NCBI RefSeq assembly: GCF_000341285.1
Contig: NW_005178421.1
Span: 1-64,000 of the forward strand
Direction: 5' to 3'
Origin: Galdieria sulphuraria
Lineage: Eukaryota > Rhodophyta > Bangiophyceae > Galdieriales > Galdieriaceae
DNA: 64,000 nucleotides
Shown: one piece after another, positions 1 through 9,595 of the stretch
Numbering within the stretch: the first letter of the stretch is position 1
Layout of the letters: each line of letters begins with the position of its first letter
The notes under the pieces: generated by a model
Database searches by the model: none
What the model was told of the DNA's origin: nothing
Seen by the model: the letters and a program-made list of their open reading frames with translations, nothing else
Translations under genes and position numbers: made by a program

Positions 1-1038
1 CTATCTTTATAATCTCTTTCTTCCCAATAAGCGTCGATCCATTCTTCATCCAACTGTTTTAACATTTCTTCTCTTTCAAATTCATCTCTCGAGAAACTAT
101 AAAGATGGCTATATCCTTCTCTTCCTTTCGATTCTTTCCAAGGAACTATACCAGACACATTATTATTTCCATTAGAAATAGAAGAAGACACGGTTTCCTT
201 ATTTTCCATTGAAAAGCGATTTTCAGAAGATACCAAAGTCACTTTCTCAAACAATTGGTTGACTTGTTCAGACAAACTCGACCAATTTTGCTTTTCAGCC
301 GATAGATTAGAAGCCAATTCCTTTAAAGTGGACTGAATATCTTTCCATCTTTCTTCCCATTTATCCAGTTGATATAGGCGAGTATTCAAGGACATTCTGC
401 TTTCATTCCATTCTTCTCCAAGTCTTTTCCATTCCCATAAAAACTGTTTCCACTCTTCCTTTCGTTCTTCTTGTTTCCTTTCCATCCACTCACAAGTCTT
501 TGCTATGGATTCTAACTGAGATATCGACATTGCTAGTTGACCATCTCCTTTTTCTATCCTTTCTTCCAGTTTCGACATATATTTCTCCATATCTTCTTGC
601 CATACCCGCTGTGCTAACAACATTCTACGAATGTGTAGTCTCTGAATAACCATCGAAATACTCCAAAGCATACCACAAGCAACAATTAACAACAACCAAC
701 GTTTGTTTTTTGTCACCAAATAAAAATATATTGTTACAAAAGTGGTAATAAACCCAAACAAAAATATCCCAATCCATTCCTTGAGCAATAAAATAGCGTT
801 TTGTTCGGTCACTTGTTTCGTATGGTTACCTGGTCTCTGTACTTGACTTGACCTTTCTTTCAACGAAGATCGAAGGTATAAGCGTGAAACCGCAGTTTTT
901 CTCTTCAGCAGGATGATTCTCTTCCCACAACTCTTCGGACGATGTGAACCACCACAACATAAAGCTTGAGTAGGATGAACAACTCGAAGAGTAACAAAAC
1001 AAGTGGTTGGACTTTTGGAGGAGAGGAACAAAAACCAT
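1..1038 (-). CDS. Membrane-anchored coiled-coil protein, unknown (partial)
   Basis: I do not recognise this gene. It starts at the ATG at 1036-1038 and runs off the left edge, so its C-terminus is missing. The first 62 codons end near 853. The frame then changes, best explained by an intron at about 780-852 with a weaker GTCAAG donor. The second exon encodes two adjacent hydrophobic segments (around WIGIFLFGFITTFV and WLLLIVACGMLWSI), followed by a long Glu/Lys/Trp-rich region that should form coiled coil. The layout suggests a protein anchored in a membrane near its N-terminus with a soluble coiled-coil tail. It is divergent from PCCB, with 122 bp between the start codons. The frame is convincing; the intron boundaries and the organelle are uncertain. 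Confidence 0.6.
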
Positions 1039-1160
1039 TGTCTACAATAGCTTTTTATACAAGTCATGTTTTCAAGCTTTCAAAGAAAATCCACTGAAAA
1101 TCTAAAAATTCAGTCATATATTCTATTGAAGAGAATTCTGTTGGACGGTCTTAGGAAGAA

Positions 1161-2983
1161 ATGTTACGAGCACAAAACCTCTTTCACAACACTTTACAAG
1201 TTTGCGTGGATAGCTTTCGTGCGAGTTTATTTACTCGTAGTGGTCCTATCATTCGATCTCATTTGCATGATGCTTGCTTTTTTACCTCCTCCTCATTCTT
1301 TTTCAGTCAAGAACCTAACATTGTCAACGCAGCACAAGCAGAGAAAGAATATGGCGTAAAGCTTAAAAGCAAGTTCTTAGAAAAATATCAAGACGTTGTA
1401 GAAAACACTGGAGTGACAGATCCTAAGCTCGCTGCTCGTCAACACGAACGAGGAAAGCTCACAGCTCGAGAGAGACTACAAGTGCTACTCGATCCAGGAA
1501 CGTTTCGTGAGTATGATAGTTTGGTTACCCATCGTTGTGACCTATTTGGTATGCAGAATAACAGAATTCCTGGAGATGGTGTTGTGACTGGACACGGAAA
1601 AATCAACGGTAGAGACGTTTGTGTATTTGCCCAAGACTTTCTCGTAGTTGGCGGCACTTTATCGCAAACCCACGCCCAAAAGATATGCAAAGTGTTGGAT
1701 AGAGCAGTTGATGCCGGAGTCCCTGTTATTGGATTGAATGATTCAGGTGGAGCGAGAATTCAAGAAGGTGTTGATGCCTTGGCAGGTTATGCAGAAGTCT
1801 TTAAGCGTAATGTTCTTACTTCCGGTGTTGTACCTCAAATATCTGTTATTATGGGTCCTTGTGCAGGAGGTGCTGTCTATTCTCCAGCGTTGACAGATTT
1901 CGTTTTTATGGTGAATGAAACTTCGCACATGTTTTTAACAGGTCCCGATGTAGTGCGTTCAGTGACTCAAGAACAAGTAACTCAAGAAGAACTTGGTGGT
2001 GCAGCAGTACATACAAGTCGCTCTGGAGTCGCTCATGTCTTGTCTAATAATGATATCGAAGCATTGTCACAAGTACGCACATTAATATCTTATCTTCCTT
2101 CTTCATGGAGAGATATGGCTCCTACTCTTCGTCCAGTAGAGACAGATCCTCCTACAAGAGAAGACTCATTTTTGAATCGCATCGTTCCAGCAGATCCCAA
2201 TTCTCCATATGATATGCACCAAGTTATCTATAGAACTGTAGACTCGGGAGAATTTTTTGAAATTCACAAACATTTTGCTCCCAACATTCTCGTCGGTTTT
2301 TCTCGAATGAATGGTCAAACTGTCGGCATTGTTGGAAATAATCCTGCTAGTCTTGCCGGAGTTTTGGATATCAATGCATCCGTGAAAGCTGCACGATTCG
2401 TCCGATTCTGTGACGCATTTAGTATTCCAATCATTACATTCGTCGACGTTCCTGGTTTCCTACCTGGTACTCCACAGGAATACGGTGGTATTATTCGACA
2501 TGGTGCCAAGTTGTTATATGCTTATGCTGAAGCAACGGTGCCAAAAATTACAATCATTACTCGTAAGGTAAGTATCTTTTGTTGAGTTTTATGAGAGAGA
2601 GAGAGAGAGAGAGAGAGTATGGCAACTGACCCATGATGAAGGCTTATGGTGGTGCTTATTGTGTCATGTCATCCAAACAGTTACGAGGAGATATCAATTA
2701 TGCATGGCCATCAGCTGAAGTTGCTGTTATGGGAGCCAAAGGTGCTGTGGGAATCATTTTTAGAGGACTCACAGAAGAAGAAAAGGAAAGACAAGTAGAA
2801 GACTATGAGAGAGAGTTCTTGTCTCCTATGGTTTCTGCTCGCAGAGGTTATGTTGATGAGATTATTCAACCAAGTACAACAAGAAGAAGAATATGTGAAG
2901 ACTTGGTGCTTTTGGCAAACAAAGATGAGTCAACTGTTCGGGAAGCAACTCCACAAAAGAAACATGGAAATATTCCGTTGTGA
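1161..2983 (+). CDS. PCCB: Propionyl-CoA carboxylase beta chain, mitochondrial
   Basis: This is the carboxyltransferase subunit of biotin-dependent propionyl-CoA carboxylase, which makes methylmalonyl-CoA during valine, isoleucine and odd-chain fatty acid breakdown in the mitochondrion. Two exons (1161-2567 and 2642-2983) give 582 aa. Family hallmarks are [12 protein letters not shown], the oxyanion-hole segments [13 protein letters not shown] and [13 protein letters not shown], and [16 protein letters not shown]. The splice junction falls inside the conserved TRKAYGGAY, which fixes the intron exactly. The N-terminal ~55 residues are rich in Arg, Ser and Phe and poor in acid, as expected of a matrix presequence. 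The ATG at 1161 is the only start that keeps it. The biotin-carrying alpha subunit is not in this window. Confidence 0.96.
2593..2617 (+). repeat. (GA)n microsatellite inside the PCCB intron
   Basis: A run of about twelve GA dinucleotides lies in the single intron of PCCB (2568-2641), upstream of the acceptor. It is purine-rich, where a pyrimidine tract would be usual, so it may weaken or modulate recognition of this 3' splice site. Confidence 0.9.
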
Positions 2984-3062
2984 GAAACTATATCTTCTCA
3001 ATGACTACGGTAACAGTCTCAAACTATGAAAATATTTTTATAAAGAACAATATTCAATTCGT

Positions 3063-4577
3063 TTATTTCACGTCATTTGTCGACTGATTGAAATTGGACA
3101 ATACATTCAATTCTTTGCAACTATTCGTTTCATTAAAATACAGCTTTCCACAACTCATTTCAGGCTGTTCTCTTTCTTCTTCTGATAAAACTCTAGCGTA
3201 TGTTTCGGTACTTGTCATAGCACTAGAAGAGGAGGGAACCTTCTTATGTCGACAAGAACTTTTGGTGGTACGAGTATTCGCATAGGTAAAAAGAAAACTA
3301 GCAAAGAGACCAATGGCAACTCCAACCCAGGAACCAAAACTGATTTCCGTGTCAAAAATGAGCCAACTACAATAAAAAGATGGTTATGCCTGTCTAAACA
3401 AGAAATGAAAAAACTCACCCTAAAAGAATTACTGGCACCTTGTTCACACTTCCTGTTTTTGTAATTGTCAAAAAAAGTAATGAAACAGTAATTACAATAG
3501 AATTAAAATGCTTACCTACAAAGCTGAAAGTAGTCCCACTTGTAGAAGCAATACAGTAAAATGAAGCAGCACTGATACCAATTCCGAGGATTCCAGACAT
3601 CACAAACGACAATCTAAGAAAAGACAGCAAATGAATTCCTTAAAATGGAAAACATTCCATGAGGCTTACTTGAAAGTTGTCGAGCTAGAAACAAAACTGG
3701 AGCCAAAATCAGTCCACTCTCCACAAATAAATGCCAAAATAGTCATCCAGAACAAAGAGAGAATTGAGTTGTGATAAACTTTTGACCAACTTGAGTACTT
3801 TTTCTCTTTTGGCATAAATACACGAGTAGTACCAACGTATATAATGTTGCAAAGAACATTCAAAACTGCCCAAACATATCCCCAAAAGGAAAAAGTTATA
3901 TCATTATATCCAGCAATAATGTTTCCAATAATCATCATAATGAAAGAAGCTAACATGCACATGGAAAGCATTTCTTGATAATATACGGACTCAAAGACTG
4001 CGATACCGACTGGAGCCAAAGATTTTAGCACTGATAACATTGGTATTCTTACATATCGAAGAGATCTTGAGCCAGAGAAAAGAAATCCCACGAATCCGAG
4101 ATTAGGAATAATAAGTCGTATGAAAAGTTCCTTATCAAAACCAGCAAAGTCAATCATTCCCCAACTTCCCAAAAACAACACGAATATAGCAGCTGTTAGC
4201 ATCTGAAAACCCAAGCTGCACCAAGGATAGTCGAATTTTTGAGACGAAAATACGTGTTTGTTGCACAAAGTTAAGAGTATGGAACTCAAGGCATACAATA
4301 TGCACGACAACACAGCATCGCTCTTTTGCGACAAACAACCAAAGTCCAGGAGGCATTTCTTTGTCAGTTTCAAGCTATTAAAGAGGTTTTGCTCGGAAAG
4401 TGGAAGAAACCATATAAATCTACCCAGGAAGGATGTTTGCGTGAATTCGGAAGCTGCCTTCTCCAAATCAAGCTGTTCGATGTTCTTTCGTGTCAGCTTT
4501 ACCCAATTACCGAGATACTCAAACCAACTTCGACGTTGCTGATAGGCACCTTCTGAGAAGCTTTGGTTCTTTATCAT
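3063..4577 (-). CDS. Nucleotide-sugar transporter, GDP-mannose transporter family
   Basis: This is a Golgi-type multi-pass nucleotide-sugar antiporter of the NST/TPT family. Four exons (3670-4577, 3516-3613, 3419-3452, 3063-3366) give 447 aa. The C-terminal half carries the substrate-site region TSGTTFSFVGSVNKVPVILL, close to the GALNK-containing helix of GDP-mannose transporters, but with GSVNK in place of GALNK. The terminal helix (GSWVGVAIGLFASFLFTYA) is also typical. About 90 residues precede the first transmembrane segment, more than usual. After the last helix the tail is hydrophilic and Ser/Lys-rich. I chose the ATG at 4577 because the frame upstream has no earlier ATG. GDP-mannose is the likeliest substrate by family resemblance, but GDP-fucose or a UDP-sugar cannot be excluded. 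Confidence 0.85.
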
Positions 4578-5077
4578 TTCCTGTTTGTCTTTTTTCAAAT
4601 TTTGGAAACCAAAATTGTGCAAAAGACTTGCTTGGCTCTCTCTCTCTCACAAGATGCCCGAATGCCAGAAAAAAAAGCCACAAAAAGAATCCCACCTAAG
4701 CAAAATGAAACGGGCCAAATTCGCATTTTTCTCTGATTGGTCATTTCCACTCGATTTTTTTGGCGCAAAAGGTGCGCACACCTGTCCCTTTCATGATGAA
4801 GTGTTGCGGAACCCTCAGCAACATTTCATTTTCTCATTTTGAAGTTTTGTAAAGCTTCTCGCAAGAAACACATTAGTGTACATAGTACCTCGAAGATTCT
4901 CAAGTTAATGATTTTTAAAAAATAGTTTCCATATCGGTGTTATTTAGACACTTGTTGGAAACAACTAGTAGGTAAAGCGCCAAGGTAAGGCAATCACTAG
5001 GATTGCTTCCTTGCAAGAAAGACTTTATTTTCAAAATATTCCTGAACTATCCACTAGCACACACCCCAAGCAAGCAT
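4578..5077. other. Intergenic, ~500 bp
   Basis: This lies between the start of the transporter gene and the stop codon of ClpS, both on the minus strand. It must hold the transporter promoter and the ClpS 3' end. A short CT run lies near 4637-4650. Plus-strand frames here lack an ATG and look accidental. I see no gene or RNA. Confidence 0.6.
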
Positions 5078-5664
5078 TCAAGCGTCTGGTTCGATATCTG
5101 ACCCTAACCCATTGCTACGAAGACCATCACAGTATGCTTCGGCAAGTTCAAATATCCATACACCCACAACTGCCGAGCCAGTAGTATGTGCTGTCTCTAC
5201 AATACCAACTGCTTGGTCTTGAGTCATTCCTGGTATAACTCGCAATAAAGTTTCAAGTACGTATTGTCTTTGGACAAACCACTTAGGTTTTTAACAAAAA
5301 CAATAGTTCACACTTACTTTGTATGTGTCTCATCGTTAAATAGCAAAACTTTGTATGGTTTTCCGGGATCCCCCTGAGTTTTGGACTCCGATTGGACTCG
5401 TTTCTGTTTCTTCTTCTCAAGCAACTGTGCACCTCCTGCCTTTCTACCTGTAGCATATACTCGGAAGGTTTCTCGTACACTCGTTGAAGTACTTGAACAA
5501 CTATAACAGCACTTCCTACGGTATACAGAAATATTATATAGTTTCTTAGAACTCCTCGAAAATACAGAGTGCCGCTTTGTACACACAGGAAAAAGGAAAG
5601 CCTGCCTCTGGGTGTCCATGGCCAAGTTTTCTGAATGGAAGTAATTCAACAGCAAAAATGCCAT
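5078..5664 (-). CDS. CLPS: ClpS, Clp protease adaptor, plastid-targeted
   Basis: ClpS recognises N-degron substrates and delivers them to the ClpC/ClpP protease of the plastid. Two exons (5318-5664, 5078-5267) give 178 aa. The core is diagnostic: YKVLLFNDETHTK, then QYVLETLLRVIPGMTQDQA and AHTTGSAVVGVW, containing the conserved NDxxT and ETAHxxG-type binding-pocket elements. Roughly 90 residues rich in Ser, Arg and Cys precede it and should act as a plastid transit peptide. The ATG at 5664 is the most upstream one; the ATG at 5619 (MDTQRQAF) would also give a good transit peptide. The upstream same-strand SRAP gene stops only 11 bp from 5664, so transcription probably starts inside that ORF or the true start is 5619. 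Confidence 0.92.
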
Positions 5665-5675
5665 AGCATGCAAAA

Positions 5676-6533
5676 CTACTCTTTGGTACTTTTGGAACGC
5701 TTATTTCTTGAGCTGGAAGAAAAGTAGTTCTCTATACTGTATTGATGGGTGATAGAGTTGGTTTCCTCTCGAGTCCTTTTATACGAAATCAACTCAACTC
5801 CGTCATTCTTCACGCTGTTTACAAGAGGAGACGCTCGCTGTACTTTGAGATCCCCGTCAAACGGTTTCAATACTGCTATGGCTTCTTTTAGAGAAAACCT
5901 TTTTACGTCTAACCATTCGTCCAACTGATCTAGCTTTAATAGGGCAGGCATCCTATCATGTAGCCAAGCCACGGAAGGACTAGCATCCACTGTTATAATA
6001 GTGAATTGATCTTCTTTATTGGCTTTTGCTTTTGGAAGATCATAAACTACCGCCATATATAGAGGACCGTTTTCTTCTGAAACGAAATAAGGACTCTTTC
6101 TTTTCTCATCTGCAACATTTTGCCACTCGTAAAAACCGTTTGCTATCAAGACCCCTCTTCCGCCTGCTTCTAGAGGAATTTTAAACATACTTTTTCCAAG
6201 CAGTGTCTCACTTCGTGCGTTGATGCAACTCTTAGCAGTATTTGCGTCATTGCGGGACCAAAAAGGTTGTAATCCCCATTTCATAACGTGTAACACACGT
6301 TTCATATCGAAAGTTGTCTTGAGAACATCACAATCTTGTTCCTGAGGTTCCTCTTTAACCTCTAATTGTTCTTTTTTTGGCTGGTCTGGAATAAAAGTTC
6401 GAACTATAGGCACATAAGTACTGGGAGCCACATTGTATGAAGTGTGATACTTTTCTGCGTTTATCCAACTTTTTGTTCCACTTATGTTTTCCAGTTCCTT
6501 CTTACTGAAAGCAAATACGAAGCGCCCACACAT
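5676..6533 (-). CDS. HMCES/YedK-type SRAP-domain protein with C-terminal PIP box
   Basis: SRAP proteins crosslink covalently through Cys2 to abasic sites in single-stranded DNA and shield them at replication forks. This intronless gene encodes 285 aa. It begins MCGRF, so Cys2 is exposed once Met1 is removed. It keeps the DNA-binding and active-site segments SCINARSET, GFYEW (catalytic Glu) and HDRMP (catalytic His), in family order. The last 50 residues are basic and Ser-rich and contain QYSIENYF, which fits the PCNA-interacting pattern QxxIxxYF. Human HMCES is reported to bind PCNA, and bacterial YedK lacks such a tail, so this one looks replication-coupled in the eukaryotic manner. It is divergent from eS27 with 172 bp between start codons. 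Confidence 0.95.
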   Translation of the reverse strand: MCGRFVFAFSKKELENISGTKSWINAEKYHTSYNVAPSTYVPIVRTFIPDQPKKEQLEVKEEPQEQDCDVLKTTFDMKRVLHVMKWGLQPFWSRNDANTAKSCINARSETLLGKSMFKIPLEAGGRGVLIANGFYEWQNVADEKRKSPYFVSEENGPLYMAVVYDLPKAKANKEDQFTIITVDASPSVAWLHDRMPALLKLDQLDEWLDVKRFSLKEAIAVLKPFDGDLKVQRASPLVNSVKNDGVELISYKRTREETNSITHQYSIENYFSSSSRNKRSKSTKE

Positions 6534-6705
6534 AACACAACTCCTTCAAAGAGATGCCTTCAACATCATCATTTTAGGAATATCGATCCAAAGTTTCATT
6601 TTCATTGGAACGATTCGAGCGCCGTCCTTGTCGTTGTCTTTGTTGCAGATTTTTCTTGAAGTTATTGAGTTTTCTGTCTGTCTGCACTAGTTTTTACGTT
6701 GTAAC

Positions 6706-7058
6706 ATGCCCGTAAGTAAGAATGTTCACTCACAACTCTTTTGCTGAGATTTCCCAAGGTTTTACAAGGAGACTTGCTTCACCCTGATCCCGCAGTAGAG
6801 GCACGAAAGCACAAGTTACGAAGACTCATCCCAAGTCCCAACTCCTTCTTTATGGATGTGAAGTGCCCAGGATGTTTTCAAATGTAAGTATACTTACTGA
6901 CCCTCCAAGATTAAACTCAAATAGTATATAGTACTACTGTGTTTAGTCATGCTCAGACGGTCGTGATGTGTGGTAACTGTGCTACTGTTCTTTGTCAGCC
7001 TACAGGTGGGAAAGCAAGATTAATGGAGTCCTGTTCGTTTAGAAAAAAAACAGACTGA
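6706..7058 (+). CDS. RPS27: Ribosomal protein eS27
   Basis: A component of the cytosolic 40S subunit. Three exons (6706-6711, 6759-6883, 6932-7058) give 85 aa. The first coding exon is only six bases, ATG CCC. The zinc-ribbon core is unmistakable: [20 protein letters not shown], then [20 protein letters not shown], with the four zinc-ligand cysteines in CxxC pairs, and the family-typical C-terminus CSFRRK-like. Both introns are 47-48 nt. The frame of exons 1 and 2 would be missed by ORF-based calling. Introns right at the start codon are common in ribosomal protein genes. Confidence 0.97.
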
Positions 7059-7191
7059 GTTAATAATACAAAAGTTACACTGTTCCCCGTTAGAAACTTA
7101 GGAGGAAGGCGATGATGGATCCACGAGTTTTTCAATAAAGTGTTGGGTTGACTTGCGTCCAACTTTTGGCTCTTTGCAAATTTCAAGCGCT

Positions 7192-7599
7192 CTAGTCGAG
7201 AATATTTATTTTGATCTTGTCAGGATCTCCTTCCCAAAGTTTCCACTCCTGAAACTTTGGAATGAGTTCCAGTTCACTCTTAGCCTGTTCTATCAATTCT
7301 TCTACCAAACCCATCCCGACTCTTTCTTCAATAGCTTCCACTGTTTCACTCTCTTTCACCACTTTCCAACGATAATTTGTTATCTTCTCCACGTTTTGTC
7401 GATATACTGACCTTTCTGGAAGCACTTTAACTCTTTCAAGGGTCTCTTGATACAACTTTTCTAAAATCTAAAGAACAGCATCAACGGCAGTCAACTCTCT
7501 TCCATGTAATATTACCTCTTTAGCATTTGGTTCGGGTTTTAAACCAACCATGGTAAAAACTCTTTCGGCAGCTTTGCACAGGAATCTTGTTCGATACAT
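7192..7599 (-). CDS. NDUFA5: NADH dehydrogenase 1 alpha subcomplex subunit 5 (B13)
   Basis: An accessory subunit of mitochondrial complex I on the matrix arm. Two exons (7516-7599, 7192-7467) joined by a 48-nt intron give 119 aa. Family features are MVGLKPEPNAKE near the N-terminus, then a helical hairpin with ILEKLYQETLERVKVLPE, YRQNVEKITNYRWKVV, a conserved LIEQAKSELELIPKF and the ending WKLWEGDP, which matches the W-P-WE tail of this family. Length is as expected for NDUFA5 (about 115 aa). It is convergent with eS27, with 133 bp between stop codons. Confidence 0.92.
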
Positions 7600-7821
7600 A
7601 TTCCTATGGCTACCCAATAATGCCACCTCCAACAAAAATACTTTGATTAAAAAAAAAGAGATGCGTCACAAACTTGGCTTATTGAGTTCAAGATGAAACA
7701 ATTTGTTCCTAGATATGTAATTCTTATCGACATTTTGATACACAACTATTCACTCTTTCACACAATTCTATGGAAACTTGTCATTGATAAATAATAGTCA
7801 TGTTGATCAATTGTGTTGTGA

Positions 7822-9591
7822 ATGTCATCATTGAGATGCAGCTCTAGTCTTCTTGTTCACCGTCGTCGCTGTGTTTTCAACCCAAGAAGGACTTGTAGTA
7901 CAGTAGCTTCGTTGATTGAACGAGAATTGTTAAAGTTACAGAGTAAAGCAATGAAAGGTGACGCTGATGACGCAAACGATGTATTGACAAATTCTTCTCA
8001 AGTCGAAAGCCGAAAGGAAACCATTTGCGAAGGCAAGGGAAAAGTAGTATACAACAGTGGACAAGTATTTTATAACAAAGCACAAGCATTCAACAGAGAC
8101 CTATCAGTTCTCGTGTTGAACTACTTTGTTTCAACTTGTTTAAACGAAATGGAACAAGATAAGAAGCTTCAAAACTCCCGGGCACTATCTTACAAACGAG
8201 TGATCGATGACAAGCAGAAGACTTGCAAGTACGCTCAAATGAGACTTGATTCATCAACCTGGAAGAATCCAGTGGACCATTTTTCAGTCTTTGAAGCGTT
8301 TTCTGCCACCGGTTTGCGTGCCATACGTTATGCAACCGAAGTGCCTCATCTGTTTCCCATCATAGCAAACGATATGGACCAGGCTTCTTATGAAACCATT
8401 CAACAGAGTCTTTTATTGAATGAGAATGTACAAGGTAAGGTATTTGCCAACTTGGGAGAAGCCACGGATGTCATGTACAAACATCGTTTTGGAGCAAGTC
8501 AATGGGATATTATTGATCTCGATCCTTATGGTACAGCTGCACCATTTGTAGATTCTGCTATGCAGTCAATTAAGAATAGAGGTTTGTTATGTGTTACCAG
8601 TACAGATATGCGTTCACTTGCAGGAGTACAAGGCGGTATTTGTTTTGCACGTTATGGCTCAGTCCCTTGTACTTGGCCAAAGGCGTATCGCAATGAAGTT
8701 GGACTTCGCATTCTTTTATCATTTCTACAAAAAACAGCTAGTCGATATGGTAAATATGTGGAACCCCTACTAGCAATATTTGTAGATTTTTATGTGCGAG
8801 TATTTGTACGTGTCTATGAATCCGGTTTGCAATCACAACGTTCGATACAACACCAAGCTTATGTATATGCCTGTAATAGTTGTCCATCGTTTTTCTTACA
8901 ACCACTTGGTGCTATTAGAAACTTTGGAGAAGCCAATGAAAAGGTGGTTTGTGCCAAAGGCCCTCCTGTAGAAGGCGCTTGTCCTTATTGTCATTCGGAA
9001 CTTTCTCTCTATGGACCTATCTATACAGGAGCTATCTTTCAACAAAATGTAGTTGAAAAACTACTCCATCAACTAGAAAACGATTCCAAATGGTCCTATT
9101 TACCTTGTAAAGAGCGTCTAAAAGGATTTCTCACAGTGCTTTGTCATGAATGTGCTGATATTCCTTTGTTTGTGGATTGCAATGATATGTCCAAATTGCT
9201 AAGAACGAGTCCACCTCCACAAGCCTCCATTCGTGAAGTGTTAAGAAAACGAGGATATCGAGTGTCTACTTCTCATTTGAGACCAACCGCACTGAAAACC
9301 GATGCACCTTTCGAACTCATATGGGATATCATGAGAATATGGGTACAGAAGAATGGATTGAATAATATAAAGCCCCACGATGCCGCATCACGCATCATGG
9401 CAACGGAACCATTTCATATTTCACCCGAAGAGATTGACTTTCAGATACATAAAGATGCTTTCAATAGTTGTCATTCGGTTACTAGATATCCCCCACTGGA
9501 GAAACATCATGGTCCAGGAAAGAGAGCAACCGGAAAGAGAAAAATGGATCCAAACAAGTTACCAGGGCAAGATTTAGAAGATGAATTATAA
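7822..9591 (+). CDS. TRM1: tRNA (guanine26-N2)-dimethyltransferase
   Basis: TRM1 makes m2,2G26 in cytosolic and mitochondrial tRNAs. This single-exon gene encodes 589 aa. After an Arg-rich N-terminus that may target mitochondria come the family signature AFNRDLSVLVLNYF, the SAM-binding motif FEAFSATGLRAIRY (residues ~154-168), the acidic ANDMDQ and the catalytic DLDPYG (~232-237). Three CxxC pairs (CNSC ~350, CPYC ~386, CHEC ~440) form the zinc-bearing C-terminal region. The family-typical SHLRPTALKTDAPFELIWD follows, and the tail is basic (GPGKRATGKRKMDPNK), as in other TRM1 enzymes. All catalytic elements look intact. Its stop is four bases from the stop of a diverged paralogue on the other strand. 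Confidence 0.97.
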   Translation: MSSLRCSSSLLVHRRRCVFNPRRTCSTVASLIERELLKLQSKAMKGDADDANDVLTNSSQVESRKETICEGKGKVVYNSGQVFYNKAQAFNRDLSVLVLNYFVSTCLNEMEQDKKLQNSRALSYKRVIDDKQKTCKYAQMRLDSSTWKNPVDHFSVFEAFSATGLRAIRYATEVPHLFPIIANDMDQASYETIQQSLLLNENVQGKVFANLGEATDVMYKHRFGASQWDIIDLDPYGTAAPFVDSAMQSIKNRGLLCVTSTDMRSLAGVQGGICFARYGSVPCTWPKAYRNEVGLRILLSFLQKTASRYGKYVEPLLAIFVDFYVRVFVRVYESGLQSQRSIQHQAYVYACNSCPSFFLQPLGAIRNFGEANEKVVCAKGPPVEGACPYCHSELSLYGPIYTGAIFQQNVVEKLLHQLENDSKWSYLPCKERLKGFLTVLCHECADIPLFVDCNDMSKLLRTSPPPQASIREVLRKRGYRVSTSHLRPTALKTDAPFELIWDIMRIWVQKNGLNNIKPHDAASRIMATEPFHISPEEIDFQIHKDAFNSCHSVTRYPPLEKHHGPGKRATGKRKMDPNKLPGQDLEDEL

Positions 9592-9595
9592 TATA

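Noticed and set aside
4585-4842. Overlapping plus-strand frames upstream of the transporter
   Set aside because: They start without ATG, sit in AT-rich spacer and have no conserved motif.
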